64,000 nt of DNA. Origin: an uncultured Chryseobacterium sp. (GTDB lineage Bacteria; Bacteroidota; Bacteroidia; Flavobacteriales; Weeksellaceae). The stretch is from positions 1-64,000 of the forward strand of contig CAJYRQ010000085.1 in NCBI GenBank assembly GCA_913777465.1. The letters are read 5' to 3'. This document shows positions 27,640-37,193 of this stretch, piece by piece (within the stretch, counting starts at the first letter, position 1; each line of letters begins with the position of its first letter). Made by a program: the position numbers and the translations under genes. The notes under the pieces were generated by a model. It was not told the origin of the DNA, ran no database searches, and worked only from the letters and a program-made list of their open reading frames with translations.

Positions 27640-28965
27640 ATGCACGGAAACATTCTGATCATCGATGATGAGATCAAGCTCCTGAAATTATTGGGAATGA
27701 TCCTTTCCCAGGAAAATTTTAACGTTAAAGAAGCCTCCACCGCCCGCTCGGCACTGACGATGCTGGAACAGCACGACTTCGATATTGTCCTGAGCGATGT
27801 CCGGCTCCCCGATGCCTTTGGGGTCGACCTGGTAAAATCGATTAAAACCAAATACCCGCATCTGGAAATTATCCTGATGACGGCTTTCGGGAATATCACC
27901 GATGCCGTTCAGGCGATGAAAAACGGAGCTTACGATTATCTGGTAAAGGGTGATGATAACGATAAAATTATTCCGCTGGCCTATAAAGCGATGGAAAAGG
28001 CGAAGGACAACCGGTCTAAAACCGTTCAGAAAAGTACCGCTGCTAAAGGTTTTGAAAGCATTATCGGAAATTCCCCGCTGATTCTTCAGGCCAGAAAGCT
28101 GGCCGAGAAAGTGGCCTTAACCGACGCCACCGTTTTGCTGACCGGGGAAACAGGAACCGGGAAAGAGGTTTTTGCCAATGCCATCCACGAAGGCAGCGAC
28201 CGGAAAAAAAACAGTTTTGTTGCCATCAACTGTTCCGCTTTCAGTAAAGACATTCTGGAAAGCGAGCTGTTCGGGCATAAAGCCGGAGCCTTTACCGGGG
28301 CCATTAAAGACAAAAAAGGCCTGATTGAAGAAGCCAACGGCGGAACCCTGTTCCTGGACGAAATCGGGGAAATGCCGATCGAGCTGCAGGCCAAATTGCT
28401 GCGGGTCCTAGAAACCAGAGAATTTATCAAAATGGGGGAAACCAAAGTTTCCAGATCGGATTTCCGACTGATTGCCGCGACCAACCGTGACCTGGAGGAA
28501 GAAATCAGGCAGGGGCATTTTCGGGAAGACCTCTATTTCAGGCTGAATATTTTTGAGATCCGGCTTCCGGCGCTCCGTGAACGGAAAGAAGACCTGAAAG
28601 CGCTGGCTAAAAATTTTGTAGATATTTTTACCCAAAAACTCCATCTGAACCCTATTCAGGTAAACCCGGAATATTATAAAACCCTGGAGAAAAACGACTG
28701 GAAGGGAAATATCCGTGAGCTGAGGAACACCGTAGAACGCAGCCTGATCCTGATGAACGGAAATATCCTGGATGCCGAAAGCCTTCCTCATTATTCCGAA
28801 AAAACATCGGCGGAAAAAGAATCCCTGAGCATCCGCTCCCTGGAAAAAGAACACATCCATAAAGTTCTGGAATATACCAAAGGCAACAAAGCGGAAGCTG
28901 CCCGGCTGCTTGAAATCGGGATTGCAACGCTGTACCGTAAACTGGAAGAATATCATTTGAGATAG
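27640..28965 (+). CDS. NtrC-family sigma-54-dependent response regulator
   Basis: A 441-residue activator. Receiver domain at 1-120 with acidic pocket Asp9/Asp10 and phospho-acceptor Asp53 in VLSDVRLPD. AAA+ domain at about 140-370: Walker A GETGTGKE, the sigma-54-contacting loop GAFTGA, and Walker B GGTLFLDEIGEM. C-terminal Fis-type helix-turn-helix (KAEAARLLEIGIATLYRKL, about 415-435). Such proteins switch on sigma-54 promoters after phosphorylation. It is immediately upstream of the kdp block, ends at a strong terminator, and there is no OmpR-type KdpE in view, so it probably acts with the kinase at 37.2-38.9 kb to control kdp. That pairing is inferred from position. Confidence 0.93.
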   Translation: MHGNILIIDDEIKLLKLLGMILSQENFNVKEASTARSALTMLEQHDFDIVLSDVRLPDAFGVDLVKSIKTKYPHLEIILMTAFGNITDAVQAMKNGAYDYLVKGDDNDKIIPLAYKAMEKAKDNRSKTVQKSTAAKGFESIIGNSPLILQARKLAEKVALTDATVLLTGETGTGKEVFANAIHEGSDRKKNSFVAINCSAFSKDILESELFGHKAGAFTGAIKDKKGLIEEANGGTLFLDEIGEMPIELQAKLLRVLETREFIKMGETKVSRSDFRLIAATNRDLEEEIRQGHFREDLYFRLNIFEIRLPALRERKEDLKALAKNFVDIFTQKLHLNPIQVNPEYYKTLEKNDWKGNIRELRNTVERSLILMNGNILDAESLPHYSEKTSAEKESLSIRSLEKEHIHKVLEYTKGNKAEAARLLEIGIATLYRKLEEYHLR

Positions 28966-29340
28966 GTTAAGACACAGATTGAGATTAAGGTTGAACTCAT
29001 AGCGGATTTTTTTGGGTTTCGGTTGAAGACTCACTTTTATTTTTCGCTTCGACAGCTAAACGAATTAAAACGGAATACGACCGATTCATATTGTTTTAAA
29101 GCCCTGAAGGGACAGCTTTCTGCAGGATAGGGTAAAATCCTGTCAGAAACGTTGAAATTAAATCAGGTAGTAATCGGAATGCCTGAATTTTCTTTTATCA
29201 AAATACAATAAGAAATCATTCTATGTAAATCCTGACTGGATCGCTTGTAAAATAAACCAGGCGATCCGGCGGCTGAGCGGAGCCGAAGCAAACATGATGA
29301 AATCTCAGCACTTTAATCGATACATCCTCTCATTTTAATA
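28966..29340. other. Non-coding gap with repeat fragments
   Basis: No credible frame. At 29260-29300 (GGCGGCTGAGCGGAGCCGAA) it carries a fragment of the 330-bp repeat in inverted orientation, and 29127-29152 resembles 4362-4385. Confidence 0.45.
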
Positions 29341-29344
29341 ATAG

Positions 29345-29370
29345 GCCTATCATTTTGATAGGCTTTTTTG
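29345..29370 (+). terminator. Terminator separating the regulator gene from the kdp block
   Basis: GCCTATCA / TGATAGGC, an 8-bp perfect stem with a 3-nt loop followed by six T. It shows that the kdp genes have their own promoter. Confidence 0.88.
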
Positions 29371-29438
29371 TTTTCACACCCTTTCCAAGAACACAACAAC
29401 TAATTAATTACCAGTTATTTATATCAAATTTAAATATA

Positions 29439-29455
29439 TTGGAACTTCTTTTGGC
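29439..29455 (+). promoter_or_regulatory. Candidate sigma-54 promoter of the kdp block
   Basis: TTGGAAC-TTCTT-TTGGC: a GG, ten bases, then TTGG. It matches the sigma-54 consensus TGGCACG-N4-TTGCW at the -24 GG and at the TTG of -12, with A for C at -24 and G for C at -12. A start site about 12 nt on would give a roughly 20-nt leader to the first small gene at 29485. No TAnnTTTG is visible here, and the gene upstream encodes a sigma-54 activator. Spacing and context are good; two mismatches keep this a candidate. Confidence 0.45.
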
Positions 29456-29484
29456 ATTACCGGTTCAGAATAAAATATTTAAAA

Positions 29485-29592
29485 ATGACCATTCCAAAAA
29501 AAATGTCCCGCAAACCTGAGCACGCCAAACTGAGCCTGCTGATGGTGTCTTATGCCGTTTTCACTTTATTAACCCTAATTGTTGCGTTATGA
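29485..29592 (+). CDS. 35-residue membrane microprotein, first gene of the kdp block
   Basis: The frame reads MTIPKKMSRKPEHAK followed by one hydrophobic helix (LSLLMVSYAVFTLLTLIVAL). It has a basic, soluble N-terminus and a single C-terminal transmembrane segment, so the N-terminus should stay in the cytoplasm. Its stop overlaps the next start (ATGA-type overlap at 29589-29592), a sign of translational coupling and of a real gene. I do not recognise a family. The position directly before kdpF and kdpA suggests an accessory role in the K+ pump, comparable to KdpF stabilising the complex, but this is inference. Confidence 0.65.
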   Translation: MTIPKKMSRKPEHAKLSLLMVSYAVFTLLTLIVAL

Positions 29593-29672
29593 TGCTGACC
29601 GGTTTAATCGCACTGGGTGCCGCCCTGTTCTGGATCTCTTATAAATCTGTTGAATTTTTTGATAAAATATAA
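29589..29672 (+). CDS. 27-residue membrane microprotein, second gene of the kdp block
   Basis: The frame reads MMLTGLIALGAALFWISYKS then VEFFDKI. It is one hydrophobic helix with a short charged tail, in size and shape like KdpF, and lies 4 nt before the kdpF-like gene while overlapping the gene before it by 4 nt. It may be a second KdpF-type or an unrelated small subunit. No family assigned; support comes from the tight overlap and membrane-helix composition. Confidence 0.6.
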   Translation: MMLTGLIALGAALFWISYKSVEFFDKI

Positions 29673-29676
29673 AGCC

Positions 29677-29754
29677 ATGTGGAGTTTATTTTTACTGTCC
29701 GTCCTTGCCTTCGGGTATATCTGCTACGTCCTGATAAAACCCGAAAAATTTTAA
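29677..29754 (+). CDS. kdpF: K+-transporting ATPase KdpF-like subunit
   Basis: A 25-residue single-helix protein, MWSLFLLSVLAFGYICYVLI then KPEKF. The hydrophobic core, the GYxxYxLIxPEKF end and the position 8 nt before kdpA match KdpF, a small lipid-like subunit that stabilises KdpABC in the inner membrane. Confidence 0.85.
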   Translation: MWSLFLLSVLAFGYICYVLIKPEKF

Positions 29755-29762
29755 CCTGAATC

Positions 29763-31457
29763 ATGAATACAGAAATTTTAGGCCTTGTGATCATGTTTGC
29801 CCTGACGTTGGTGATCGGTATTTTCCTAGGAAAATATATTGCTGGTGTTTACGGCTGTAAAAAAACCTTTTTAGATACAATTTTCCAGCCGGTTGAAAAC
29901 CTGATTTACAAGATTGCAGGCATCAACCCGGCTCAGCAGATGACCTGGAAACAGAATATGTTCGCCATGCTGACCATCAACCTGGTCTGGTTTATCCTCG
30001 GGTTTTTCATCCTGCTGAACCAATCCTGGCTTCCTCTGAATCCCGACGGAAACCCGGATATGTCGCCGGACCTGGCCTTCAATACGGCCATTTCGTTTCT
30101 GGTGAACTGTAACCTGCAGCATTACTCCGGAGAAACGGGCGTGAGTTATCTCAGCCAGCTGTACCTGATGTTCCTGCAGTTTGTAACCGCAGCAACGGGA
30201 ATGGCGGCCATGGCCGTTCTGTTCAAAGCTTTTAAAAACAAAACCACAACGGAACTCGGGAATTTCTACGATTTCTTTACGAAATCCATGACCCGGATCC
30301 TGATCCCGATCAGCATCATCGTTGCTTTCATCCTTTCTGCCAACGGAAGCCCGATGACCTTTGAAGGCAAAGATCATATTACTACGCTGGAAGGACAGAA
30401 AGCAGATGTTTCCAGAGGTCCGGCGGCGGCATTTATTGCCATCAAACATTTAGGAACAAACGGAGGCGGATTTTTCGGAGCCAACTCGGCGCATCCGCTG
30501 GAGAATCCGAATTACCTGACAAATATGACGGAAATGGTAACCCAGATGATTATTCCCTTTGCGATGGTGTTTGCCCTTGGTTTTTATTTAAAGAAAAGAA
30601 AACTTTCATGGACGATCTTCACCGTGATGACCATCGGCTTCCTGGCCCTGACCATCCCGAATGTCATCAATGAAACACACGGAAATCCGCTGATTACCCA
30701 AATGGGAACCGATCCTCATCTCGGCGCCATGGAAGGCAAGGAAATCCGCTTCGGAAGTGCCGCTTCCGGTTACTGGAGCATTGCCACCACAGTGATTTCA
30801 ACAGGTTCCGTAAACTCCATGCACGACAGTACGATGCCGCTTTCCGGGATGAACCAGCTGCTGGCCATGATGATCAACTGCTTTTACGGCGGCTGTGGCG
30901 TCGGAATCCTGAACTATTTTATCTTCATTATCCTGGCCGTGTTCATGAGCGGACTGATGGTCGGAAGGACCCCGGAATTTTTAGGAAAGAAAATCGAGGC
31001 CAAAGAAATGAAAATCGCGATGATCGTAGCTCTGTTCCATCCTTTTCTAATTCTGGTAGGAACGGCCTTAACCGCCTATCTTCCCGAATTCGGAGCGAAA
31101 ACATTAAACAATCCCGGATTCCACGGCTTTAGCGAAATGCTGTATGAATTCACTTCCTCTTCCGCCAACAACGGTTCCGGATTTGAAGGGTTGGGCGACA
31201 ACACCCCGTGGTGGAATATTTCCACAGGAATTGTCCTGCTCTTGTCCAGATTCATCCCGATCATCGGCCCTGTGGCCATCGCCGGATTGCTGGCTCAGAA
31301 AAAGTATATCCCGGAAAGTGCCGGAACATTGAAAACGGATACCGCTACGTTCGGATTCATGACCTTCGCCGTCATCCTTCTGATTGCCGCGCTTTCCTTC
31401 TTCCCTGCCCTTACATTGGGACCGATTGCAGAACAGTTACAATATTTTTCAAAATAA
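29763..31457 (+). CDS. kdpA: K+-transporting ATPase subunit A (channel-like)
   Basis: KdpA is the K+-selective, channel-like subunit of the high-affinity KdpFABC pump in the inner membrane. The 564-residue product has about ten transmembrane helices and the family filter-like loops: VNCNLQHYSGE, GTNGGGFFGANSAHPLENP, GSVNSMHDSTMPLSGM and the late SANNGSGFEGLGDNTPWWN. These are the four pseudo-repeats with glycine-rich selectivity segments. Length is typical (557 in E. coli). The gene follows kdpF by 8 nt and precedes kdpB by 78 nt on the same strand. Confidence 0.97.
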   Translation: MNTEILGLVIMFALTLVIGIFLGKYIAGVYGCKKTFLDTIFQPVENLIYKIAGINPAQQMTWKQNMFAMLTINLVWFILGFFILLNQSWLPLNPDGNPDMSPDLAFNTAISFLVNCNLQHYSGETGVSYLSQLYLMFLQFVTAATGMAAMAVLFKAFKNKTTTELGNFYDFFTKSMTRILIPISIIVAFILSANGSPMTFEGKDHITTLEGQKADVSRGPAAAFIAIKHLGTNGGGFFGANSAHPLENPNYLTNMTEMVTQMIIPFAMVFALGFYLKKRKLSWTIFTVMTIGFLALTIPNVINETHGNPLITQMGTDPHLGAMEGKEIRFGSAASGYWSIATTVISTGSVNSMHDSTMPLSGMNQLLAMMINCFYGGCGVGILNYFIFIILAVFMSGLMVGRTPEFLGKKIEAKEMKIAMIVALFHPFLILVGTALTAYLPEFGAKTLNNPGFHGFSEMLYEFTSSSANNGSGFEGLGDNTPWWNISTGIVLLLSRFIPIIGPVAIAGLLAQKKYIPESAGTLKTDTATFGFMTFAVILLIAALSFFPALTLGPIAEQLQYFSK

Positions 31458-31535
31458 AATTAAAACAGTTAAACCATTAAGATCTGTTTAAATACATCTT
31501 AAGGTTTCAGATAAAAATTAAAATCATTCAAAGCA

Positions 31536-33575
31536 ATGAAAAATCAATCACAGACATTGTTTCAGAAAGATCTGGTTAACGAAGCGATCCAACAGTCTTT
31601 CGTTAAACTGAATCCGAAAATCATGTTTAAAAATCCCGTTATGTTCCTGGTGGAAGTCGGAACGGTGGTCATGCTGGTCGTAAGCCTGTTCAGCCTGACC
31701 GGAGATACCTCCCAGGGAAGCTTCGCCTATAATTTTTTAGTATTCATCATCCTGTTTTTTACGGTCCTCTTTGCCAATTTCGCCGAAGCCATTGCCGAAG
31801 CGAGAGGGAAAGCCCAGGCCGATACCCTGAGAAAAACGCGTGAGGAAACGCCGGCGAAAGTCATTATGGACAACAAACAGGGGTTCCAGATCGAAACCGT
31901 CCTTAAAAAGTCAGCCGATATGAAGCTGGGGGATATCTTCCTCTGCGAAGCCGGAGACCAGATCCCGATGGACGGGGAAATCATTGAAGGGCTTGCCACC
32001 ATCGACGAATCGGCCATCACCGGGGAAAGTGCCCCTGTAATCCGGGAAGCCGGCGGTGATAAAAGCTCCGTCACCGGCGGGACCAAAGTCCTTTCCGACC
32101 GGATTAAAGTAAAAGTTACGACCCGCCCGGGAGAATCTTTCCTCGACAAAATGATTGCGCTGGTAGAAGGCGCTTCCAGACAGAAAACACCCAACGAAAT
32201 CGCACTCACTATATTACTGGCCGGATTTACGCTGACGTTTATCATCGTAACCGTTACCCTGAAACCTTTTGCAGATTATGCGCAGACGCCGATCACCATC
32301 GCAGCATTTATTTCACTTTTCGTTTGTCTGATCCCGACAACGATCGGCGGTCTGCTCTCTGCCATCGGGATTGCGGGAATGGACCGTGCCCTGAGGGCCA
32401 ACGTGATCACCAAAAGCGGTAAAGCGGTGGAAACCGCCGGCGATATTGATGTTCTCCTGCTGGACAAGACAGGAACCATCACGATCGGGAACCGTAAGGC
32501 CACCCAATTCCACCCTGCCCACAATATCCGGATGGAAGAATTCATCAAAGCCTCTGCTTTAAGTTCAGTCGCTGATGAAACCCCGGAAGGAAAGTCCATT
32601 ATCGAACTCAGCCAGCTGAAATCCGAAGATTTATTGGTTCCCAATCCTACCTATATCGATTTCACAGCGGAAACCCGGACTTCAGGCATCGATTTTGAAA
32701 ATACAAGAATCCGTAAAGGAGCGTATGATACGATTAAAAAACTGACGGAGAAAGCAGGAAATATTTTCCCGCAGGAAACCCAGGAAGCCGTAACTAAAAT
32801 TTCCGAGAACGGGGGAACGCCGCTGGTGGTTTCCGTTAATGAAAAAGTCTGGGGCGTGATTGAACTTCAGGATATCATCAAAACCGGAATCCAGGAACGT
32901 TTCCAACGACTGAGAAAAATGGGCGTAAAAACCGTGATGGTGACGGGAGATAATCCTTTAACCGCGAAATTCATTGCTGAAAAAGCCGGTGTGGATGACT
33001 TCATCGCTGAAGCAAAACCGGAAGACAAGATGAACTACATTAAAAAAGAACAGCGGGAAGGGAAGCTGGTTGCTATGATGGGCGACGGAACCAATGATGC
33101 GCCCGCCCTTGCCCAGGCCGATGTAGGGGTTGCCATGAACAGCGGGACCCAGGCGGCCAAAGAAGCCGGAAATATGGTGGATCTCGATAACGACCCGACG
33201 AAACTGATCGAAATCGTGGAAATCGGGAAACAACTGCTGATGACCCGCGGAACACTGACTACCTTCAGTATTGCGAATGACGTCGCCAAGTATTTCGCCA
33301 TCATCCCGGCTTTGTTCATCACCTTCATCCCGGCTTTGCAAAAACTGAACATCATGAACCTCCACAGCCCTGAATCCGCCATTTTATCAGCGATTATTTT
33401 TAACGCGATCATCATTCCGATCCTGATTCCGCTGGCTCTGAAAGGCGTTGCCTATAAACCGATCGGTGCCAGTGCCCTGCTGAGAAGGAACCTTCTGATT
33501 TACGGTCTGGGCGGGATTATTGCCCCGTTTATAGGGATCAAGCTCATCGATCTGGTGATCAGCCTGTTTTTTTAA
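31536..33575 (+). CDS. kdpB: K+-transporting ATPase subunit B (P-type ATPase)
   Basis: KdpB hydrolyses ATP to drive K+ uptake. The 679-residue protein carries the P-type ATPase motifs: TGES at 162-165 in the actuator domain, the phosphorylated Asp310 in DKTGTIT, the ATP-binding KGAYDTI, and the hinge [19 protein letters not shown] with [25 protein letters not shown]. Transmembrane segments lie near 38-55, 65-82, 225-275 and at the C-terminus. All catalytic residues are present. Confidence 0.98.
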   Translation: MKNQSQTLFQKDLVNEAIQQSFVKLNPKIMFKNPVMFLVEVGTVVMLVVSLFSLTGDTSQGSFAYNFLVFIILFFTVLFANFAEAIAEARGKAQADTLRKTREETPAKVIMDNKQGFQIETVLKKSADMKLGDIFLCEAGDQIPMDGEIIEGLATIDESAITGESAPVIREAGGDKSSVTGGTKVLSDRIKVKVTTRPGESFLDKMIALVEGASRQKTPNEIALTILLAGFTLTFIIVTVTLKPFADYAQTPITIAAFISLFVCLIPTTIGGLLSAIGIAGMDRALRANVITKSGKAVETAGDIDVLLLDKTGTITIGNRKATQFHPAHNIRMEEFIKASALSSVADETPEGKSIIELSQLKSEDLLVPNPTYIDFTAETRTSGIDFENTRIRKGAYDTIKKLTEKAGNIFPQETQEAVTKISENGGTPLVVSVNEKVWGVIELQDIIKTGIQERFQRLRKMGVKTVMVTGDNPLTAKFIAEKAGVDDFIAEAKPEDKMNYIKKEQREGKLVAMMGDGTNDAPALAQADVGVAMNSGTQAAKEAGNMVDLDNDPTKLIEIVEIGKQLLMTRGTLTTFSIANDVAKYFAIIPALFITFIPALQKLNIMNLHSPESAILSAIIFNAIIIPILIPLALKGVAYKPIGASALLRRNLLIYGLGGIIAPFIGIKLIDLVISLFF

Positions 33576-33578
33576 TAA

Positions 33579-33850
33579 AGCTGGGAGCGGGAAGCTGGGT
33601 GCTGGAAGTTGATAGCATGCCGTTTAATATAAAAGGCTGGAAGATGGATGCTGGAAGATCGAAGTTAACAGCAGACCGTTTTAATTTAGTTGGAAGATAA
33701 AAAGACTTCAGCATAATAATTATAACGAACGAGGCTTCCATCATCCTGCTTCCAGCTTCCATCCTTTCCCAATAGATTAAAAATACCGGAAGTTGATAAT
33801 AGGACTCCTTTAACTCCCATCATCCAGCTCCCAGCTTCCATCCTCCCCCC
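33579..33850. repeat. GGAAGCTGG-type repeat cluster inside the kdp operon
   Basis: Plus-oriented purine-rich units at 33579-33666 (GCTGGGAGCGGGAAGCTGGG, AGATGGATGCTGGAAG) are followed by inverted pyrimidine-rich units at 33734-33768 and 33807-33850 (CTTCCATCATCCTGCTTCCA; CATCCAGCTCCCAGCTTCCA). The arms face each other, so the RNA could fold into a large hairpin between kdpB and kdpC. No frame is present. Confidence 0.75.
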
Positions 33851-33870
33851 AACAACAAAAATTTAGAACA

Positions 33871-34419
33871 ATGAAAAATCATATTTTATCCGCCTTACGA
33901 CTGACTTTGGTTATGCTTGTGATCGTCGGGATTTATTTAGGCATCGTTTACGCAGGGTCCAAAGTTTTACCGACCCAGGGAAATGCCGAAATCATTAATT
34001 ATAAAGGACAGAAGTTTTACGCCAACATCGGCCAGGAATTCAGGTCTCCGAAATATTTCCATGGCCGTCCTTCTGCAGTAGATTACAATGCCGCCGGAAG
34101 TGCGGGAAGCAACAAAGGACCCAGCAATGAAGAATATCTGCAGACGGTTCAGAAAAGAATCGATACGCTGAAAATGCAGAATCCGGAAATGCAGAACGTA
34201 AAAGTTCCCGTGGAGCTGGTGACTGCGAGCGGAAGCGGTCTGGATCCTGATATCTCCCCGGAAGGTGCCGCTTATCAGGCCAGAAGGATTTCCAAAGAAA
34301 GGAATATTCCGTTGGATCAAATCGAAAATCTTATCACCAAACAAACGGAAAAGTCAGCTTTTGGTCCTTCAAAAGTGAATGTCCTGAAGCTGAATATTGC
34401 GCTGGACGAATTGAAGTAA
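33871..34419 (+). CDS. kdpC: K+-transporting ATPase subunit C
   Basis: KdpC is the single-span periplasmic subunit that raises the pump's affinity for its substrates. 182 residues with a transmembrane helix at about 7-30, then GNAEIINYKGQKFYANIGQEF and the diagnostic SPKYFHGRPSAVDYNAAGSAGSNKG and ELVTASGSGLDPDISPEGAAYQARR motifs. Its start is 295 bp after kdpB because of the intervening repeat cluster; expression from the same transcript is likely but could be uneven. Confidence 0.96.
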   Translation: MKNHILSALRLTLVMLVIVGIYLGIVYAGSKVLPTQGNAEIINYKGQKFYANIGQEFRSPKYFHGRPSAVDYNAAGSAGSNKGPSNEEYLQTVQKRIDTLKMQNPEMQNVKVPVELVTASGSGLDPDISPEGAAYQARRISKERNIPLDQIENLITKQTEKSAFGPSKVNVLKLNIALDELK

Positions 34420-34652
34420 AGCCCATTCTTTTATAATCGCAAAGACAAACAAAGAATCATCATCGCTTCATAAAGTTTTAAAAGTAAACAAAGGCGTTTC
34501 ACTTCATCCCTTAATACAAGGAGCGGTTTTGTATTATTGATCCAGTGTCAATAACAAAATAAATCCTACCTGAAAGGAGAATACTTCAAACCATTTAAAT
34601 TAATCCATATTAATCCAATTATGTACAGTATTTGCTGTACTTCCATCAACCC

Positions 34653-35738
34653 ATGAAAAAATATATCGTTGCCAGTATCCTTTTAGGGATTTTTTTCCCG
34701 AAAGCACAGTCGGCAGATTCTGTAAAAACAAGTAATAAAATTAGCTTTTCCGCTTATGCCGAAATGTTTTACACTTATGATTTCAACGAACCGTCGAATC
34801 ATATCCGCCAGAATTTCCTGTATACCTACAACCGCCATAATGAGGTGAATCTCAATCTCGGATTGGTAAAAGGTTCCTACCAGGACGATCACTTCCGGGC
34901 CAACCTCGCTTTGATGGCCGGAACTTATGCCCAGGACAATATGGCTGCAGAACAGGAAGCCTTACGGTATGTGAACGAAGCCAATATCGGGGTAAAAATT
35001 TCCAAAACGAAAAACATCTGGATCGATGCCGGAATCATGCCGTCGCACATCGGTTGGGAAAGTGCCATCGGCAAGGACAACATCAGCCTGACCCGGAGCC
35101 TGGCTGCTGAAAATTCGCCGTATTTTGAAACCGGAGCCAAAATTTCCTATACTTCGGATAACGGAAAATGGTTCCTGAGCGGGCTTGTGCTCAACGGATG
35201 GCAGCGGATCGCCAAACCGGAAGGCAATCAGACGGTTTCCTTCGGCCACCAGCTGACTTATAAACCAAATGAAAAGATTACCCTGAACAGCAGTTCGTTC
35301 ATCGGAAATGATAAGGCAAAAGCTGAAAAAAGAATGCGGTACTTCCATGATCTTTTCGGAAGCTTCCAGCTGACGGATCAGTTTTCTACGACTCTCGGAT
35401 TCGATATCGGTGCCGAACAGAAAGAGAAAGGCAGCGAAAGCTACAACCTCTGGTATTCCCCGAATATTTTGCTGAAATATCAATTGAATGATCAATGGGC
35501 ACTGGCCGGCAGGGTTGAATATTACAACGACAAAAACGGAGTAATCATCAATACGAAGACCCCGAACGGATTCCAGACTTTCGGCTATTCCCTGAATGTG
35601 GATTATGCCGTTTCCAAAAACGTCGTTTTCCGTACCGAAGCAAGAAGTCTCAGTTCCAAAGATGCTATTTTTATGAAAAATGACGAATTTAAAAGAGGAA
35701 ACTTTTTTATAACGACGAGCCTGGCGGCCTGGTTTTGA
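34653..35738 (+). CDS. Outer-membrane beta-barrel porin linked to kdp
   Basis: A 361-residue outer-membrane protein. Signal peptide MKKYIVASILLGIFFPKAQS, then alternating beta strands (ISFSAYAEMFYTYDFNEP, NEVNLNLGLVKGSY) and a terminal strand ending in aromatic FITTSLAAWF. It matches the putative porin (beta-barrel porin-2, OmpL-like) group often found next to kdp genes in Bacteroidota. By position it may pass K+ or small cations across the outer membrane, but no direct evidence is visible. I use the ATG at 34653 for the signal peptide. An 18-nt palindrome (GTACAG-6-CTGTAC, 34623-34640) sits just upstream. The 210-bp gap before it holds no recognisable frame. Confidence 0.85.
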   Translation: MKKYIVASILLGIFFPKAQSADSVKTSNKISFSAYAEMFYTYDFNEPSNHIRQNFLYTYNRHNEVNLNLGLVKGSYQDDHFRANLALMAGTYAQDNMAAEQEALRYVNEANIGVKISKTKNIWIDAGIMPSHIGWESAIGKDNISLTRSLAAENSPYFETGAKISYTSDNGKWFLSGLVLNGWQRIAKPEGNQTVSFGHQLTYKPNEKITLNSSSFIGNDKAKAEKRMRYFHDLFGSFQLTDQFSTTLGFDIGAEQKEKGSESYNLWYSPNILLKYQLNDQWALAGRVEYYNDKNGVIINTKTPNGFQTFGYSLNVDYAVSKNVVFRTEARSLSSKDAIFMKNDEFKRGNFFITTSLAAWF

Positions 35739-35741
35739 TAA

Positions 35742-36041
35742 GAGGGAAGCTGGGTGAGGGAAGCTGGATGTTTAGTAAATGTATAATTTTATTAACCACA
35801 GATTTCGCGGATTTTCACAGATGATTGGGTAACAGGCTGGAAGCTGGGTGATGGAAGCTGGAAGTTAGTAAGCCTATATTTATTAACTACAGATCTTCGC
35901 AGGTGATTGCGTGGCTTCGGCTCCGCTCAGCCACCAATTGAGAAACATAAGCCCGCGGTTATCTGGAATTTATGATTTACTGTTGAATTTCGTTAAAGCT
36001 GCTTTCTAAGAGCCTCCAGCTTCCATCTCCCAGCATCTAAT
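35742..36041. repeat. Mixed repeat cluster between porin and kdpD
   Basis: Contains purine-rich GGAAGCTGG units at 35742-35772 and 35834-35868, an inverted unit at 36010-36035 (CCTCCAGCTTCCATCTCCCA), and two fragments of the 330-bp element (AACCACAGATTTCGCGGATT at 35793; GCGTGGCTTCGGCTCCGCTC at 35909). No frame. Confidence 0.7.
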
Positions 36042-36077
36042 ACAATGCAAAAATTCCAACTCAAAAAAATAAAATCC

Positions 36078-37187
36078 ATGTCATCAGCAAAAGATTTTTT
36101 AGAACTGATCCAGAAATCCCGGAAAGGAAAATTCAAGATCTATATCGGGATGAGTGCCGGGGTGGGAAAGACTTTCCGGATGCTGCAGGAAGCCCATGCA
36201 CTTCTGCGGAGCGGTATCGATGTGAAAATCGGCTATATCGAAACCCACGGCCGTGAAGAAACCGTCGCTTTAACGGATGGCATTCCGGAAATTCCGAGGA
36301 GATCTTCTTTTTATAAAGGGAAGAACCTGGAGGAAATGGATGTTCAGACGATCGTCAACACGCATCCCGAAGTGGTTCTGGTGGATGAGCTCGCCCATAC
36401 GAATATCGAAGGTTCCAAAAACAAAAAAAGATGGCAGGACGTTCTGGAAATCCTCGACAACGGGATCAATGTGATCAGCGCCATGAACATCCAGCATATT
36501 GAAAGCCTGAATGAAGAGGTAAAAAAGATCACCGGCATCGAAGTTTCAGAACGGGTTCCCGACAAAATCCTGGCTTTGGCCGATGAGGTGGTGAATATCG
36601 ACCTGACAGCCGATGAACTGCTGACCCGGCTTAAAGAAGGAAAGATCTATAAGAAAGAAAAAATCCAGACCGCCCTGAACCATTTTTTCCAGAGCGGACA
36701 TATCCTTCAGCTCCGCGAGCTAGCTTTAAAGGAAGTGGCCACCCATGTGGAAAGAAAGGTGGAAACCGAGATCAAGACCGAAAGCTTTAAGCCCGTAAAA
36801 TTCCTCGCCTGCATCAGCAGCAACGAAAAAATAGCGAAAAACATCATCCGCAAAACCGCGAGGCTGGCGAGCTATTACAACAGTCCGTGGACGGTGCTGT
36901 ACATTCAGAAGCCTTCTGAAAATCCTGAAAAAATCGCCCTGAACAAGCAGCGTTTTTTAATTAATAATTTTAATTTAGCACAGGAATTGGGCGCCAAAGT
37001 CGTCCGTCTGAAAGACAGCAGTGTTCACAACGGCATTCTGAATTATGTACTTGAGCATAATATGACCACCGTCTGTATCGGAAAGCCCCATGAGAATCTG
37101 CTGCAAAGGATTTTCGGGTACAGCTGGGTGTATACGCTGATGAACCGGCTGAATGAAAGGCAGATCGATATTATTATTTTATCTTAA
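36078..37187 (+). CDS. kdpD: KdpD N-terminal sensor protein (kinase-less)
   Basis: This 369-residue protein equals the cytoplasmic N-terminal part of KdpD only. It has the KdpD domain with Walker A GMSAGVGKT (24-32), the YIETHGREET loop, and the Walker B-like VLVDELAHTN (about 100-109), followed from about 235 by a universal-stress-protein-like domain (KFLACISSNEKIAKNIIRK ... TVCIGKPHENLLQRI). The four transmembrane helices, HisKA and ATPase domains of full KdpD are missing; a separate kinase begins 6 nt after the stop. In other bacteria this half reads internal K+, ATP or c-di-AMP. I prefer ATG 36078 (MSSAKDFLEL) as homologues begin there; an ATG 11 codons upstream is possible. Confidence 0.9.
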   Translation: MSSAKDFLELIQKSRKGKFKIYIGMSAGVGKTFRMLQEAHALLRSGIDVKIGYIETHGREETVALTDGIPEIPRRSSFYKGKNLEEMDVQTIVNTHPEVVLVDELAHTNIEGSKNKKRWQDVLEILDNGINVISAMNIQHIESLNEEVKKITGIEVSERVPDKILALADEVVNIDLTADELLTRLKEGKIYKKEKIQTALNHFFQSGHILQLRELALKEVATHVERKVETEIKTESFKPVKFLACISSNEKIAKNIIRKTARLASYYNSPWTVLYIQKPSENPEKIALNKQRFLINNFNLAQELGAKVVRLKDSSVHNGILNYVLEHNMTTVCIGKPHENLLQRIFGYSWVYTLMNRLNERQIDIIILS

Positions 37188-37193
37188 AAGAGA

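Noticed and set aside
33579-33850. GGAAGCTGG repeats as a CRISPR array
   Set aside because: Units vary in length and spacing, occur in both directions, and there are no unique spacers or cas genes.
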